Part shown: positions 44,272-53,231 of the stretch, in pieces
Layout of the letters: each line of letters starts with the position of its first letter
Position numbering within the stretch: the stretch's first letter is position 1
Assembly: GCA_026707405.1 (NCBI GenBank)
Contig: JAPOWW010000003.1
Location: 310,001 to 374,000 of the forward strand
Direction: 5' to 3'
Length of the DNA: 64,000 nt
Source of the DNA: Chloroflexota bacterium
GTDB lineage: Bacteria; Chloroflexota; UBA11872; VXNJ01
Notes under the pieces: generated by a model
The model's input: the letters and a program-made list of their open reading frames with translations, nothing else
Told to the model about the DNA's origin: nothing
Databases searched by the model: none
Program-made: the position numbers and the translations under genes

Positions 44272-47067
44272 TTACCTATCAGAAATAGCTTTGCCGACCA
44301 CCTCTTCGTGGACATCATACGAGACTTCGCCGGTCTCGGAGACTGTGATCCTGAGCACGGGAATGATGGCGGCATCGCGCCAGTATTCGGGCTTAAGGTG
44401 ATGCCGCAAACGCACCGCGAGTACGTAACTGTGTGCGTCGAGCACCCCTTCGGATCGCTTTAGGGGATTGAACGCGCCATGCTCTCGTCGGATCGCCAGG
44501 CTGGGGGCGTGGAAATCAAATTCGTATTCGAAGAAACTCGTTCCCCTGCCAGGATTCAAATAGCTGCCAAACCACATTTCGAAAGCGGTAGAGCCGTCTG
44601 GGCGGACCTGGCTCGACGGGTTCCAAGGAGGAGTATCAGTGGTGATCAACACCCAGTCCTGGCTTGTCCACCGGTCGGGAGCGCGGTCGTCGAAGGTTAC
44701 AGTGAAGGCGATACGCCCCTCCGCTTCGCTTACGTCCGACAGCCGGACGCTGAACTGCAGCGGCTCCGCCAACGTGGGCGGAGGCATGATTGGATCGACG
44801 GCACCACTGAGCGCGTAGACGGCGGTGTCTTCGTTCCACCAGATGCGCTGGCGCGCCGCTGGAGTAAGCGCCCCCAATGGTGTGACTATGAGGTCAGGCA
44901 CCTCGTCGGCGACCGGCTCCATCCACCACGGCGACTGTAAGTGCAGCGTGGTCGGATCTACCACGCCTTGCAGCCGGGCATGGGAGAGCGCCCATGCGGT
45001 GTGGAAGAGGTTAGAGAATGCGAAACGCTCGGGGACCAGGACCGTGGCCGATGCCGGAACAGACTGCCGCAGTAGCTCATACGATCCGGGCGCCGGCGCC
45101 ACATCGATCGCGTCGAACGCGGGCAGGACACCGTAGAGGCTCTCCGAACCGTCTCGAACCAAGAGCTCGAAGAGGTTGGGATCGTTGAGCCGCTCGACTG
45201 CCTTTCTGGGCAGGCCCTCTACCCACTCGTCGGTCGCGTGCACGTATTCGAATCCGAGCCGGCGGACGGCCGCCGGTTCGAGAAAAAGCAGGACATCCCT
45301 ATAGGCAGGCCCCTCCCTTCTTCTGAGATGGACGAGCCCGTCGAATCCCGATGCATTGGGACGGCCCGTGGCGTAGGTCATTTCATGCGGGCGAGGGGAA
45401 AACACTCGCGCATCGACCGCGGTGTTGTTACGAATAAATGCAGCGATGCGGTCGGGCAGGCTCCGCAACTGGTAACGTCCCTCCGACGGTCCGCCGTCGA
45501 TCTGCGAAGCTGGCCGGACGTTTGCAAGCTCAACCCCCGAGCCGATCGCCAAGCGCAGATTGTTGATCGGCGTCGCGACTGTCGGCCAGACTACAAGGCT
45601 GACGAGCACCGCGCCCGCGGCGTATCGCCAGCGGGTTCGCAGCTTCGCCAGACCGCCGCCAAGCGCCAGCAACAAAGCGAACAGCGCAAAGTTGCGTGCA
45701 CGTCCGGCCAAGCGACCCAGATCTTGCGGCGCGGGATCGTACCGCAGCACCAATGCGGCGATCATCAGCATCAACGCACCCATGGTCAATGCCAACACTA
45801 ACCGGTCGCGCCAGGCCACTAGCGCCGCCACGCCGGCGACAGCCAGCGGACCAACACCCAGCAGGGCTATACCTCCTGGCAACCTCTCCAACACTCCCAG
45901 CAGTCGCCAGTCCCGCACGTCTTCGATCCAGCCGAGCGCTAAGCCAGACGTCGCCGAGTCTCCCGATATGACCGTAGAAAACCCTCCGGTAAGCAGCAAA
46001 AGCGCGGCGAGCGCAAGGCCGCAGGCGGAGCGGATCAACACGCTCCGCAACGGAGAACCGGCGCGGCTGCACTGCACGAGATGGACCGCCTCAAGTCCTA
46101 CCCACAAGAAGAGCACGATCGGAGTGAGAGTTGGGGAAGTGAGGCCGAGAAAGCCCGTGAGCGCGGCTAGAGTCAGTACAGTTGACCAGGTGCGGCGCTC
46201 CGGGCGAGCGGCGCGTTCCAGCACTACGAACGCGAGGGTGTAAGTTAGAAGAAAGGACGGCTTCCAGATATTTGGAAGCGCCGCAAATTTCGCTGCTAGC
46301 GGCCACGATTCCGACGACGGCCAGTAGGTCTCCGTCAATGAGGCCCGGATACCCGCCTCCGGCAACCCCGTCGGCAAAGTTATGTCTATGAGCTCGAACG
46401 CGCGAGGAAACGTCCACGCGCCGGTCGCGAGCAGCAGCGGAGTCAAGACCTATGCGCTAAGCCACCCCCCGCGCCGCAGCAGCGCCGTACCCACCACCAA
46501 AACCAAGCTAATCCAGGCATATGCGCAAAGGAGTTCGTGGCCGAACGCCAGCTCGAGACCGAACTGGGGCGTCAGCAGCCCGTTCAACATGTGCGGGCCA
46601 TAGTGATATTGGGCTGGCGTGCCCGGGTTCCAGGGGAACTCGGGCGGAAATATCCCCGCGCGGATCGACGCGGCCAGTCCCAAGTGCATATAGTCGTCGG
46701 CTATTCCCAAGGTCTGCCGGCTGGCGAGTCCGATAAAGAAGAGCGGCACAGCCACCAGGGCGAACATTGAGGCGACGCGTAGCCGCGGCGGGACACGTTT
46801 CGGAGAGCGCCAGACCAAGACGGCGGCCAGCGCCAGCACTACTATCCAGCCGGCGATAGCTCCGGGCATTCCCGGCAGCGCGTGCACAACCAGGTTGACG
46901 ACGACGCCCCAGATCGCGGGGCCAACGATCAGCCCCTGGGCCAGCGCAACGCGGTGGTCGGTTTCTCTCAGCCCCACGCGGACGATGACATAGCCGACGC
47001 CAGCGAGCGCGGCCAGCTCGGCCAGCAGAAACAGGAGGCCGGGAACTACCGACGGATCAACTGTCAT
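44272..47067 (-). pseudogene. Large GT-C-like membrane protein gene interrupted by an in-frame TAG
   Basis: Two open frames on the minus strand, 47067 down to a TAG at 46452-46450 and then 46449 down to 44272, are in the same reading frame. They are separated only by that single amber codon. Read through, they give about 931 residues: membrane segments from the start through about residue 530, then a soluble beta-rich C-terminal region, the same layout as the intact 934-residue protein at 12117-14921. The break falls between two membrane helices (GGWLSA, then stop, then VLTPLLLATG). No frameshift or repeat is present. A nonsense mutation, a sequencing error or a recoded codon are all possible; I favour the first two. 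A TTG at 46446 could start the second part. Confidence 0.72.
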
Positions 47068-47213
47068 GGACAGTCTCGGGTGAAATGGGCGCAAGCACTA
47101 GCGCGTCCCAATGGATAAGAAGATTGTGACTGTGTCTCGCGCGCGCAGAAAAACAAGTACCGCAGAATCTTATTTGCGACGAAAAGCGAGCATGTTTCCG
47201 CCGGTTCTCTAAT

Positions 47214-47243
47214 TTGATTGCACAGGGTCGGAGTTCATACAAT
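47214..47243 (+). promoter_or_regulatory. Predicted sigma-70-type promoter of glnA
   Basis: TTGATT at 47214-47219 and TACAAT at 47238-47243 are spaced by 18 nt, close to the consensus for the main sigma factor. Transcription would start near 47250, leaving a leader of about 130 nt before the glnA TTG codon. This was identified by eye and not tested. Confidence 0.45.
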
Positions 47244-47330
47244 AGCTTGGCTAAGCCAGAGCCGACTTTCCGCCCGACCAACGACGGTCAACCCAAGCGC
47301 TTGAAGCCTTGGTCACGTTGTGTTTTAAGT

Positions 47331-47356
47331 CCCCGAACCCCGCTGAGGGGAAGGGG
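47331..47356 (+). promoter_or_regulatory. Leader hairpin upstream of glnA
   Basis: Two CCCC blocks (47331-47334 and 47338-47341) can pair with two GGGG blocks (47347-47350 and 47353-47356) to form a stable GC hairpin 24 nt before the glnA start codon. It is followed by CGTTTGTTTG, which is only moderately T-rich. It might act as an attenuator or RNA stabiliser in nitrogen control. It does not match any glutamine riboswitch consensus I can recall. Confidence 0.35.
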
Positions 47357-47379
47357 CGTTTGTTTGTGGAGGCTCTGTT

Positions 47380-48828
47380 TTGTCCGACCTGGTTGCCGAT
47401 CCCGAAGACGTCCAAAGCGCCATCGAGCTTGCTGGAAGCAACGGCGTAGAGATAGTTGATTTCCGATTCACCGACCTGTTTGGCACCTGGCAGCATTTCT
47501 CGATTCCGGTCGGCGATCTGACGCCGGGCCTGTTTGAGGAGGGACTGGGATTCGACGGTTCGAGCGTACGCGGGTTTCAGCCTATCAATCTCAGTGACAT
47601 GATGCTGCTCCCCGACCCGACGACGGCGGTGGTCGATCCGTTACTCGGAATTAAGACGCTGTCGATGATCTGCAACGTGGTCGACCCGACAACGGGCGAG
47701 GCGTATTCGCGGGATCCCAGAAACGTAGCCCGCAAAGCCGAGGCGCATTTGCGCGGCAGCGGGATCGCTGACATGAGCTATTGGGGGCCGGAGGCCGAGT
47801 TCTTCATCCTGAGCGGGGCGCGGTTCCACCAGGAGCCGAACAGCGCCGGCTTTGAGATCGACTCGCCGGAAGGCATCTGGAACTCGGGGGCGAGCGAAGT
47901 GGGCGGCAAGCCGAACCTGGGATACCGGCCGGGTTACAAGGGAGGGTATTTCCCGGTTCCGCCGACCGACAGTCTCCAGGACGTTCGGTCGGAGATGGTC
48001 CTCAAACTGATCGAAGCCGGGGTAGACGTGGAGGTCCACCACCACGAAGTGGCGACCGCGGGTCAGGCCGAGATCGACATGCGCTACGGCGAGCTGACGA
48101 GCATGGCGGACTCCGTGATGATGTACAAATACATCACCAAGAACGTCGCCGCCGCGCACGGGCTGACGGTCACCTTCATGCCGAAGCCCTTGTACGGGGA
48201 CAACGGTTCCGGGATGCACGTGCACCAGAGCCTTTGGAAGGACGGCGAACCGCTCTTCTACGACGCGTCGGGATACGCGCTTATTAGCGAGATGGCCCGT
48301 TACTACATCGGCGGGCTGCTGGCCCACACGCCGTCGCTGCTGGCGATCTGCGCTCCGACGACCAACTCGTACCGGAGGCTGGTGCCAGGATTCGAGGCAC
48401 CGGTTTCGCGAGTCTATTCGGCTAGAAACCGCAGCGCGGCCTGCCGGATACCGGTGTACAACGAGATACCGGCGCAGAAGCGCATCGAGTTCCGCTGCCC
48501 CGACCCGACAGCCAACCCGTATCTGGCTTTTGCCGCGATGCTGATGGCCGGGCTCGATGGAGTTCGGAACGAGATCGCGCCGCCGGACCCTGTGGACGAG
48601 GACATCTATGAGCTGAGCGCCGAGGAGAGGGCGAACATACAGTCCACGCCCGGCAGCCTCGAGGAGTCGCTGGCGGCTCTGGCGGACGATCATGACTATC
48701 TGCTGGAAGGCGGCGTCTTCACGCAGGACCTGATAGACACGTGGATCGAGTACAAGACGGAGAATGAAGTACAGCCGTCGGCGCTGAGACCCACTCCGTT
48801 CGAGTTTCTGCTCTACTTCCACGGATAG
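47380..48828 (+). CDS. glnA: Glutamine synthetase, type I
   Basis: This 482-residue GSI enzyme makes glutamine from glutamate, ammonia and ATP. Characteristic blocks are FTDLFGTWQHFSIPV and GFDGSSVRGFQPI near the N-terminus, the ATP/metal region GPEAEFFIL, and NGSGMHVHQSLWKDG-like GDNGSGMHVH. The adenylylation region appears as DEDIYELSAEE with the tyrosine retained, which suggests control by adenylyltransferase as in GSI-beta enzymes. The start is TTG at 47380 with GGAGG 7 nt upstream. A predicted promoter and a hairpin lie in the leader. Confidence 0.95.
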   Translation: MSDLVADPEDVQSAIELAGSNGVEIVDFRFTDLFGTWQHFSIPVGDLTPGLFEEGLGFDGSSVRGFQPINLSDMMLLPDPTTAVVDPLLGIKTLSMICNVVDPTTGEAYSRDPRNVARKAEAHLRGSGIADMSYWGPEAEFFILSGARFHQEPNSAGFEIDSPEGIWNSGASEVGGKPNLGYRPGYKGGYFPVPPTDSLQDVRSEMVLKLIEAGVDVEVHHHEVATAGQAEIDMRYGELTSMADSVMMYKYITKNVAAAHGLTVTFMPKPLYGDNGSGMHVHQSLWKDGEPLFYDASGYALISEMARYYIGGLLAHTPSLLAICAPTTNSYRRLVPGFEAPVSRVYSARNRSAACRIPVYNEIPAQKRIEFRCPDPTANPYLAFAAMLMAGLDGVRNEIAPPDPVDEDIYELSAEERANIQSTPGSLEESLAALADDHDYLLEGGVFTQDLIDTWIEYKTENEVQPSALRPTPFEFLLYFHG

Positions 48829-48991
48829 AGCCAGCGCCCGGCTTTGCGCCGGCGGTCAGTTGACGGCCGCCGGGGCGTGTCGAAGCGGGGAGCGTCGTAG
48901 AATCGTTCGGCTGGCCGCGGGTGGTCTCGGGCACGGATTGTGCTGACCGCCCCGGCCCGGATATCGCGAAGCGCATAGGGTCTCAGGAACA

Positions 48992-49939
48992 TTGCCCAGA
49001 TCTCTGGTTGCAGGCGGCGCCGGATTTATAGGCTCGCACCTGTGCGAACGCTTGCTGTCCGAAGGACACAGCGTGGTGTGTATGGACAGCTTCGCGACAG
49101 CGCTGCGTGAAAACGTTTCGGAACTTCGCGGGGTCGAGGGGTTCGATCTGATCGAGCACGACATTGTGGAGCCGATCCCGGATCTGGGTCGATTCGACTG
49201 CGTTCTGAACATCGCCAGCCCGGCCAGTCCTGTCGACTTTCGAAGCCGGGCAGCCGAGATAGCGGCGGTCAATTCGGTCGGCACCCAGAACCTGATAAAC
49301 GTCGCGCGAGAAAGTGACGCGAAGTTCTTCCTGGCTTCGACATCGGAAGCGTACGGTGAGCCGCATGTCCATCCGCAACCGGAGTCGTACTGGGGGAACG
49401 TGAATCCGGTCGGCGAGCGTTCGTGCTACGACGAGAGCAAGCGATTTGCGGAGACGCTCACGTACATCGCGGGCCAGTCATACGGCCTCGACACTCGAAC
49501 AATCCGAATCTTCAACACGTACGGCCCGCGTCAGCGGCTCGACGACGGCCGCGCGGTGACCGACTTCATAGTGCGGGCGGTGCGGGGGGAGCCGCTGAGC
49601 GTACATGGTGACGGCTCGCAAACGCGAAGCTGGTGTTACGTCGACGATCTGGTGGACGGCATCGTGAGGGTGCTCGACAATCCGGAAGGCTCCGGTCGGG
49701 TGGTCAATCTCGGCAATCCCGTAGAAACCACGATTCTCGAGATCGCGGAGAAGATCGTCGAGCTGGCGGGCAGCGATTCACCGATAGAGCACGCTCCGCT
49801 TCCGGCGGACGACCCCACGCGCCGTTGCCCCGACATCTCGCTGGCCCGTGAGGTATTCGGCTGGGAGCCGACGATATCGCTCGACGACGGCCTTCGCCGC
49901 ACCATAGATTGGTATCGACCGAGGATACTGAGTCAGTAA
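48992..49939 (+). CDS. Extended SDR of the UDP-glucuronate decarboxylase type
   Basis: This 315-residue protein has the N-terminal VAGGAGFIGSHLCERLL, VLNIASPASPVDF, the Ser in FLASTSEAYGEP and Tyr/Lys in CYDESKRFAETL, with the later FNTYGPRQRLDDGRAV and TRSWCYVDDLVDG. That combination is typical of UDP-xylose synthase (UDP-glucuronate decarboxylase) and close relatives. The expected product would be UDP-xylose or a related nucleotide sugar for surface glycans, but substrate assignment is tentative. The start is TTG at 48992. It is convergent with ricT, with 11 nt between. Confidence 0.82.
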   Translation: MPRSLVAGGAGFIGSHLCERLLSEGHSVVCMDSFATALRENVSELRGVEGFDLIEHDIVEPIPDLGRFDCVLNIASPASPVDFRSRAAEIAAVNSVGTQNLINVARESDAKFFLASTSEAYGEPHVHPQPESYWGNVNPVGERSCYDESKRFAETLTYIAGQSYGLDTRTIRIFNTYGPRQRLDDGRAVTDFIVRAVRGEPLSVHGDGSQTRSWCYVDDLVDGIVRVLDNPEGSGRVVNLGNPVETTILEIAEKIVELAGSDSPIEHAPLPADDPTRRCPDISLAREVFGWEPTISLDDGLRRTIDWYRPRILSQ

Positions 49940-49950
49940 TCCGGCGTGGT

Positions 49951-50835
49951 TCAGCGCCGTCTGCGCCGCCGCCTTCTTGAGCGCCCCCGGCGTCTGGACC
50001 GACCCCTGCGGCTCGAACCTTCCTTCTTTTGCTTTTCGGCGGGGGGCTTCTCGGACTTGGGCGCGGGGGGAAGGAACTGAAGCGCCGACTCGTCGTCGGG
50101 CTTGTAGCGATTGCGACCGCGCGTGCCCCGGGTGAACACGTCCTGGGCCTCGTCTTCTGATTCGACGAAATCCCCATCGGTAGTGAGCGGACCCTGGAGA
50201 TACATGTCGTGCTCGTAGCGGAGACAGCAGAGCAAGCGCCCGCAAACGCCGGAGATCTTAGAAGGATTCAAGGGCAGGTTTTGGTCCTTGGCCATCCTCA
50301 TGGTGACATTGCCCGGCTGGACAAGCCACGTGGAGCAGCACAGGCTGAGACCGCAGCGTCCCATGCCGTCGGCCAGCCGGGCACGGTCGCGAGCGCCGAC
50401 CTGCCGCAGTTCGACTCTGATCTCAAGCAACTCGGCAAGCTCCTGAGCAAGCGCCTGGAAGTCGACCTGCTTATCGGCGGAGAACTGGAAAGTGACATTG
50501 GCGCCGTCGAAGCTGAATTCGGCTTGCAGAGGAGTTATCGGCAGGCTGCGGTCTCGCGCCAGCTCGCGGAAGGTCTGGAGCGCTTCCTCGGCTTGCTCTT
50601 CAAAATGCTTCATCGTCACGACGTCGTCGGGAGTTCCCTTGCGCTCGACCTCCTTCAGATCGTTCTTCAACTCCTCGGTGGCGAGCTCGGTTGGGGCGAG
50701 CACCACGCGCGCGAGCCGGCGGCTGTTGCCTGAATTGACGACCGCGTAGTCGTCGACCTCGAAGTCATGGTCTCCGGGAGAGAAGTAGTAGAGCTTCCCG
50801 GCGCGTCGGAACCGGATTCCGATTACGGTTGGCAT
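49951..50835 (-). CDS. ricT: PSP1/RicT-family protein with Arg-rich tail
   Basis: This 294-residue protein contains the PSP1 domain: VIGIRFRRAGKLYYF at the start, and GMGRCGLSLCCSTWL with the later GVCGRLLCCLRYE, which supply the conserved cysteines that bind an Fe-S cluster with partner proteins in Bacillus RicT (YaaT). RicT acts with RicA and RicF on mRNA maturation and phosphorelay control. The last ~25 residues are almost all Arg, Lys and Ser, suggesting nucleic-acid contact. It follows holB by 19 nt, an order also known from other bacteria. Confidence 0.85.
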   Translation of the reverse strand: MPTVIGIRFRRAGKLYYFSPGDHDFEVDDYAVVNSGNSRRLARVVLAPTELATEELKNDLKEVERKGTPDDVVTMKHFEEQAEEALQTFRELARDRSLPITPLQAEFSFDGANVTFQFSADKQVDFQALAQELAELLEIRVELRQVGARDRARLADGMGRCGLSLCCSTWLVQPGNVTMRMAKDQNLPLNPSKISGVCGRLLCCLRYEHDMYLQGPLTTDGDFVESEDEAQDVFTRGTRGRNRYKPDDESALQFLPPAPKSEKPPAEKQKKEGSSRRGRSRRRGRSRRRRRRRR

Positions 50836-50854
50836 TTATAGCGGGGTCTCCACG

Positions 50855-51832
50855 TCAGGGCGCGGCCGGCCCGGCGCCCGGGATTTCGTCGAGGTCGAGA
50901 AACAGATCGTCAAGAGTGCTGGCCACCATCGTGTTGGCGCTCAGGGCATTGATTCCCGCGCGTATTGTGTTCAGATTAGCCGCCCACTTTTCGTAGAACT
51001 GACGTTCTGTCTCAGGACCGCCGCCGATAGACTCCGCAACCCTGGCGCGAGCGACTACCCCATGATATCCAGCGAGAAGCTCCAATTCCTCAAGCGCGGC
51101 TTTTCGCTGGCTACCGATCTCGTAGGCCATGCCGAGCTTCGAGGTCGCGTCGCCTGAGAGCCGCTCTTCTAATGCCATCAACCGCTGCTTGAAATCCTCC
51201 AGCAATTCGGGGTCAGCGGCCATTTCCACGGCCCAGCGCGGCCGACCTTCGGCGTAATCGAGTATCAGGTTTCGATCAGACTCGGCAACAGGGCCGCCTT
51301 GTGACAGCAGCCCGGCTATGGCGTTTTTGGCAGGGACTGTCATGCGTATCTGAATGCACCTCGACGCGAGAGTTTCGGGGACCGACTCAATGGTCCGCGC
51401 TCCAAGAATCATGATCGTGCGGGGTGGGGGTTCCTCCAGGATCTTGAGGAGCGCGTCGGCCGCCTCTCGCGAGAAAAGCTCGGCCCTGGGAACGATAGTG
51501 ATCTTGTATTTCGAGCTTGTGGCTTTAAGCGATACGCGGCGCTCGATCTCCCGGACCTGGTCGATATGTATCTGCTGATGCTTCTCGCCGACGTCGATTT
51601 CGCGGACGTCGAAGTCCTCGCCATGGGCTATGCGCAGGCAGGAGCGGCATTCCTGGCAGGGTGGGGCGGCGCGTTCGCAATTGAGCGCCTGGGCGAAGTT
51701 GCGCGCGGTGGCGGTCTTGCCGCAGCCGCTGTGACCGATCAGCAGATAGGCGTGTGCGACGCGGTTGCGTTCGATAGCGCCGCGCAGCATTTGCGCCACG
51801 CGTTCCTGACCGGTAACAAGCCACTTGCCCAT
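50855..51832 (-). CDS. holB: DNA polymerase III delta-prime subunit
   Basis: This 325-residue clamp-loader subunit has the AAA+ Walker A LLIGHSGCGKTATARNF, a four-cysteine zinc module (CERAAPPCQECRSCLRI) and an SRC-like sensor region ASRCIQIRM. The C-terminal collar domain follows. It belongs to the HolB/DnaX family, and its single-gene context with ricT immediately downstream is the pattern seen for delta-prime. It helps open the sliding clamp at the replication fork. It starts just left of an intergenic repeat cluster. Confidence 0.88.
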   Translation of the reverse strand: MGKWLVTGQERVAQMLRGAIERNRVAHAYLLIGHSGCGKTATARNFAQALNCERAAPPCQECRSCLRIAHGEDFDVREIDVGEKHQQIHIDQVREIERRVSLKATSSKYKITIVPRAELFSREAADALLKILEEPPPRTIMILGARTIESVPETLASRCIQIRMTVPAKNAIAGLLSQGGPVAESDRNLILDYAEGRPRWAVEMAADPELLEDFKQRLMALEERLSGDATSKLGMAYEIGSQRKAALEELELLAGYHGVVARARVAESIGGGPETERQFYEKWAANLNTIRAGINALSANTMVASTLDDLFLDLDEIPGAGPAAP

Positions 51833-51898
51833 AAGTCAGGGTACTAGATTTGAGGCGGTAGCGGCTCGCGGATCCTGCCCGGTCTTCGAGCTTTGGAT

Positions 51899-52031
51899 TC
51901 GGGATCGAGCCCGGGATGACGGAGGGGGGCGGTGACGGAGAGGTTAGATTCCTCGGTTTCGCTCGGAACGACAGTTAGACCTAGACGAAAGAGGGGATGG
52001 ATTCCCGCTTTCGCGGGAATGACGGTAGGGG
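51899..52031. repeat. Three diverged copies of a short imperfect-palindromic repeat
   Basis: Three units recur between holB and the DUF3105 gene: about 51899-51922, 51946-51972 and 51995-52031. Each has a hairpin-forming core followed by GGAAYGACG or a close variant. The third is cleanest, with ATTCCCGC (52001-52008), a 4-nt loop and GCGGGAAT (52013-52020). Such dispersed intergenic palindromes are common in many bacterial genomes. No transposase or attachment site is present. Confidence 0.5.
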
Positions 52032-52050
52032 ATCGGTGAGGGATGGGGCG

Positions 52051-52656
52051 TTATTCGGCTGTGATGTCAAGGTGCCCTTCGATGAAATCGACCACGGGCC
52101 GCTCCCGGTAGCTTTTCATCTTTTCGAGCCTGTTGAGAGCGGTAAGCGCGACTCGCGCGTCGGCGATGGCCGGACCGGGGGCAAGAATGATCTTCGCGCC
52201 GGGATACCGTAGGTACACGTCGGTCAGGGCGTCTACCAACTCGTCGCATTCGGCAGTTCCGGCCACGCAGTTGTACTGGACGATGACCCCACCGTCGAGG
52301 AGATTGGCGACCTGCACCTCGTTGGGGATCGGATCGGAGTGGACGCCCCAAGCCGCCCCGGACGCGACGTGCGCTCCCGACGTGGGAGGGATGCTGGAGT
52401 ACGGCTCGTGCGGCGAGTCGATGTCCTCGATCAACTCGGAATCGACGTTCTCGATAGCCGTACCCGGCGGCCTGTCGAAAAAGTTCTGAAGCACGAAGAT
52501 CTGGAGCGGGATGAGTCCGAGGAAGACGACAGTCATCAGGATCCACTGGCGTCGGGAGAGGCGTGTCCGCTTACGCGGCGGCGCGGCGCGCGGGGGCGGA
52601 GCGGGCGGCGCGATCCGACGCTGGCCTCGGCGCTTTGCGCGCCTTCGGCTGGCCAT
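52051..52656 (-). CDS. DUF3105 domain-containing membrane-anchored protein
   Basis: This 201-residue protein has an Arg-rich N-terminus (ASRRRAKRRGQRRI), one hydrophobic helix at about residues 37-58 and then the DUF3105 region, with HEPYSSIPPTSGAHV, WGVHSDPIPNEVQV, a GGVIVQYNC loop and C-terminal VDFIEGHLD. The function of DUF3105 is unknown; it is probably an extracytoplasmic domain, given the signal anchor. It is divergent from rpsO, with about 130 nt between. Confidence 0.8.
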   Translation of the reverse strand: MASRRRAKRRGQRRIAPPAPPPRAAPPRKRTRLSRRQWILMTVVFLGLIPLQIFVLQNFFDRPPGTAIENVDSELIEDIDSPHEPYSSIPPTSGAHVASGAAWGVHSDPIPNEVQVANLLDGGVIVQYNCVAGTAECDELVDALTDVYLRYPGAKIILAPGPAIADARVALTALNRLEKMKSYRERPVVDFIEGHLDITAE

Positions 52657-52705
52657 CAGATAGTCACGGGCTGCAAGAAAAGAAACGTCTCATAGGCTTG
52701 TTGAA

Positions 52706-52714
52706 TGCTATACT
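52706..52714 (+). promoter_or_regulatory. Extended -10 promoter of the rpsO operon
   Basis: TGCTATACT at 52706-52714 is an extended -10 element (TGnTATACT). No strong -35 is visible at the expected distance, as is usual for extended -10 promoters. Transcription would start at about 52721, some 65 nt before the rpsO start codon. The prediction is by pattern only. Confidence 0.45.
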
Positions 52715-52745
52715 CTCCCAAGAGGTAAGGAAATCAGTTCGGCTG

Positions 52746-52769
52746 GCCCGCTCGCAGGCGGGCTTTTTT
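52746..52769 (+). terminator. Intrinsic terminator/attenuator in the rpsO leader
   Basis: A 6-bp GC stem (GCCCGC at 52746-52751 with GCGGGC at 52758-52763) is followed at once by six T residues (52764-52769), the classic intrinsic terminator. It lies after the predicted promoter and 16 nt before the rpsO start, while the only upstream gene points the other way. It is therefore best read as an attenuator of the rpsO-pnp transcript. Confidence 0.6.
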
Positions 52770-52785
52770 AGTAGTCAGGATTATT

Positions 52786-53049
52786 TTGGCCGGCCCCAAC
52801 AAACAACGCGTAATTCAAGAGCTTCAAACTCACGAGGAAGATACTGGCTCGACCCAGGTGCAGATAGGCATTCTCACAACCCGCATCGCCCATCTGACCG
52901 AGCATCTAAAGGTCCACAAACACGATCATCACTCGCGCCGCGGCCTGCTGGGTCTCGTCGGAAGGCGAGGATCACTGTTGCGTTATCTGCGCGGACGCGA
53001 CGCGGAGAAATACAAGGAGGTCGTTCGGCATCTGAAACTTCGCGGTTGA
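52786..53049 (+). CDS. rpsO: 30S ribosomal protein S15
   Basis: The 87-residue product matches S15 along its whole length, including HEEDTGSTQVQIGILTTRI, HKHDHHSRRGLLGLVGRR and the C-terminal LRYLRGRD. It binds 16S rRNA early in assembly of the small-subunit platform. The start is TTG at 52786, with CAGGA 5 nt upstream. As in many bacteria it is followed by pnp. An attenuator-like terminator sits in its leader, which could hold a feedback control site for S15. Confidence 0.96.
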   Translation: MAGPNKQRVIQELQTHEEDTGSTQVQIGILTTRIAHLTEHLKVHKHDHHSRRGLLGLVGRRGSLLRYLRGRDAEKYKEVVRHLKLRG

Positions 53050-53231
53050 CGCCCGCCGGCGCGGCGCTTCGTTAACCGCTTGTCGGACGTTGCGCCGACA
53101 TCGCAAAACAGAACAGTTTGGCGCTGGGCTCCGATGGAGGAGAGAAGAGGAGTAGGGGCGAAAACGCCGAGGCCCTCGATCCTATCCCTCTTCGCTCTTC
53201 CAGAGCCGGCGCTCTAGGGAGAAATACCTGC

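Noticed and set aside
46450-46452. Pyrrolysine decoding of the TAG in the membrane protein
   Set aside because: Pyrrolysine is known mainly in methylamine methyltransferases of certain archaea and bacteria. Nothing in the window encodes pylS/pylB-D, so a mutation or error is more likely.
47641-48822. A 393-codon minus-strand frame in glnA
   Set aside because: It is antisense to glutamine synthetase, with an atypical Arg/Val/His-rich composition and no domain.
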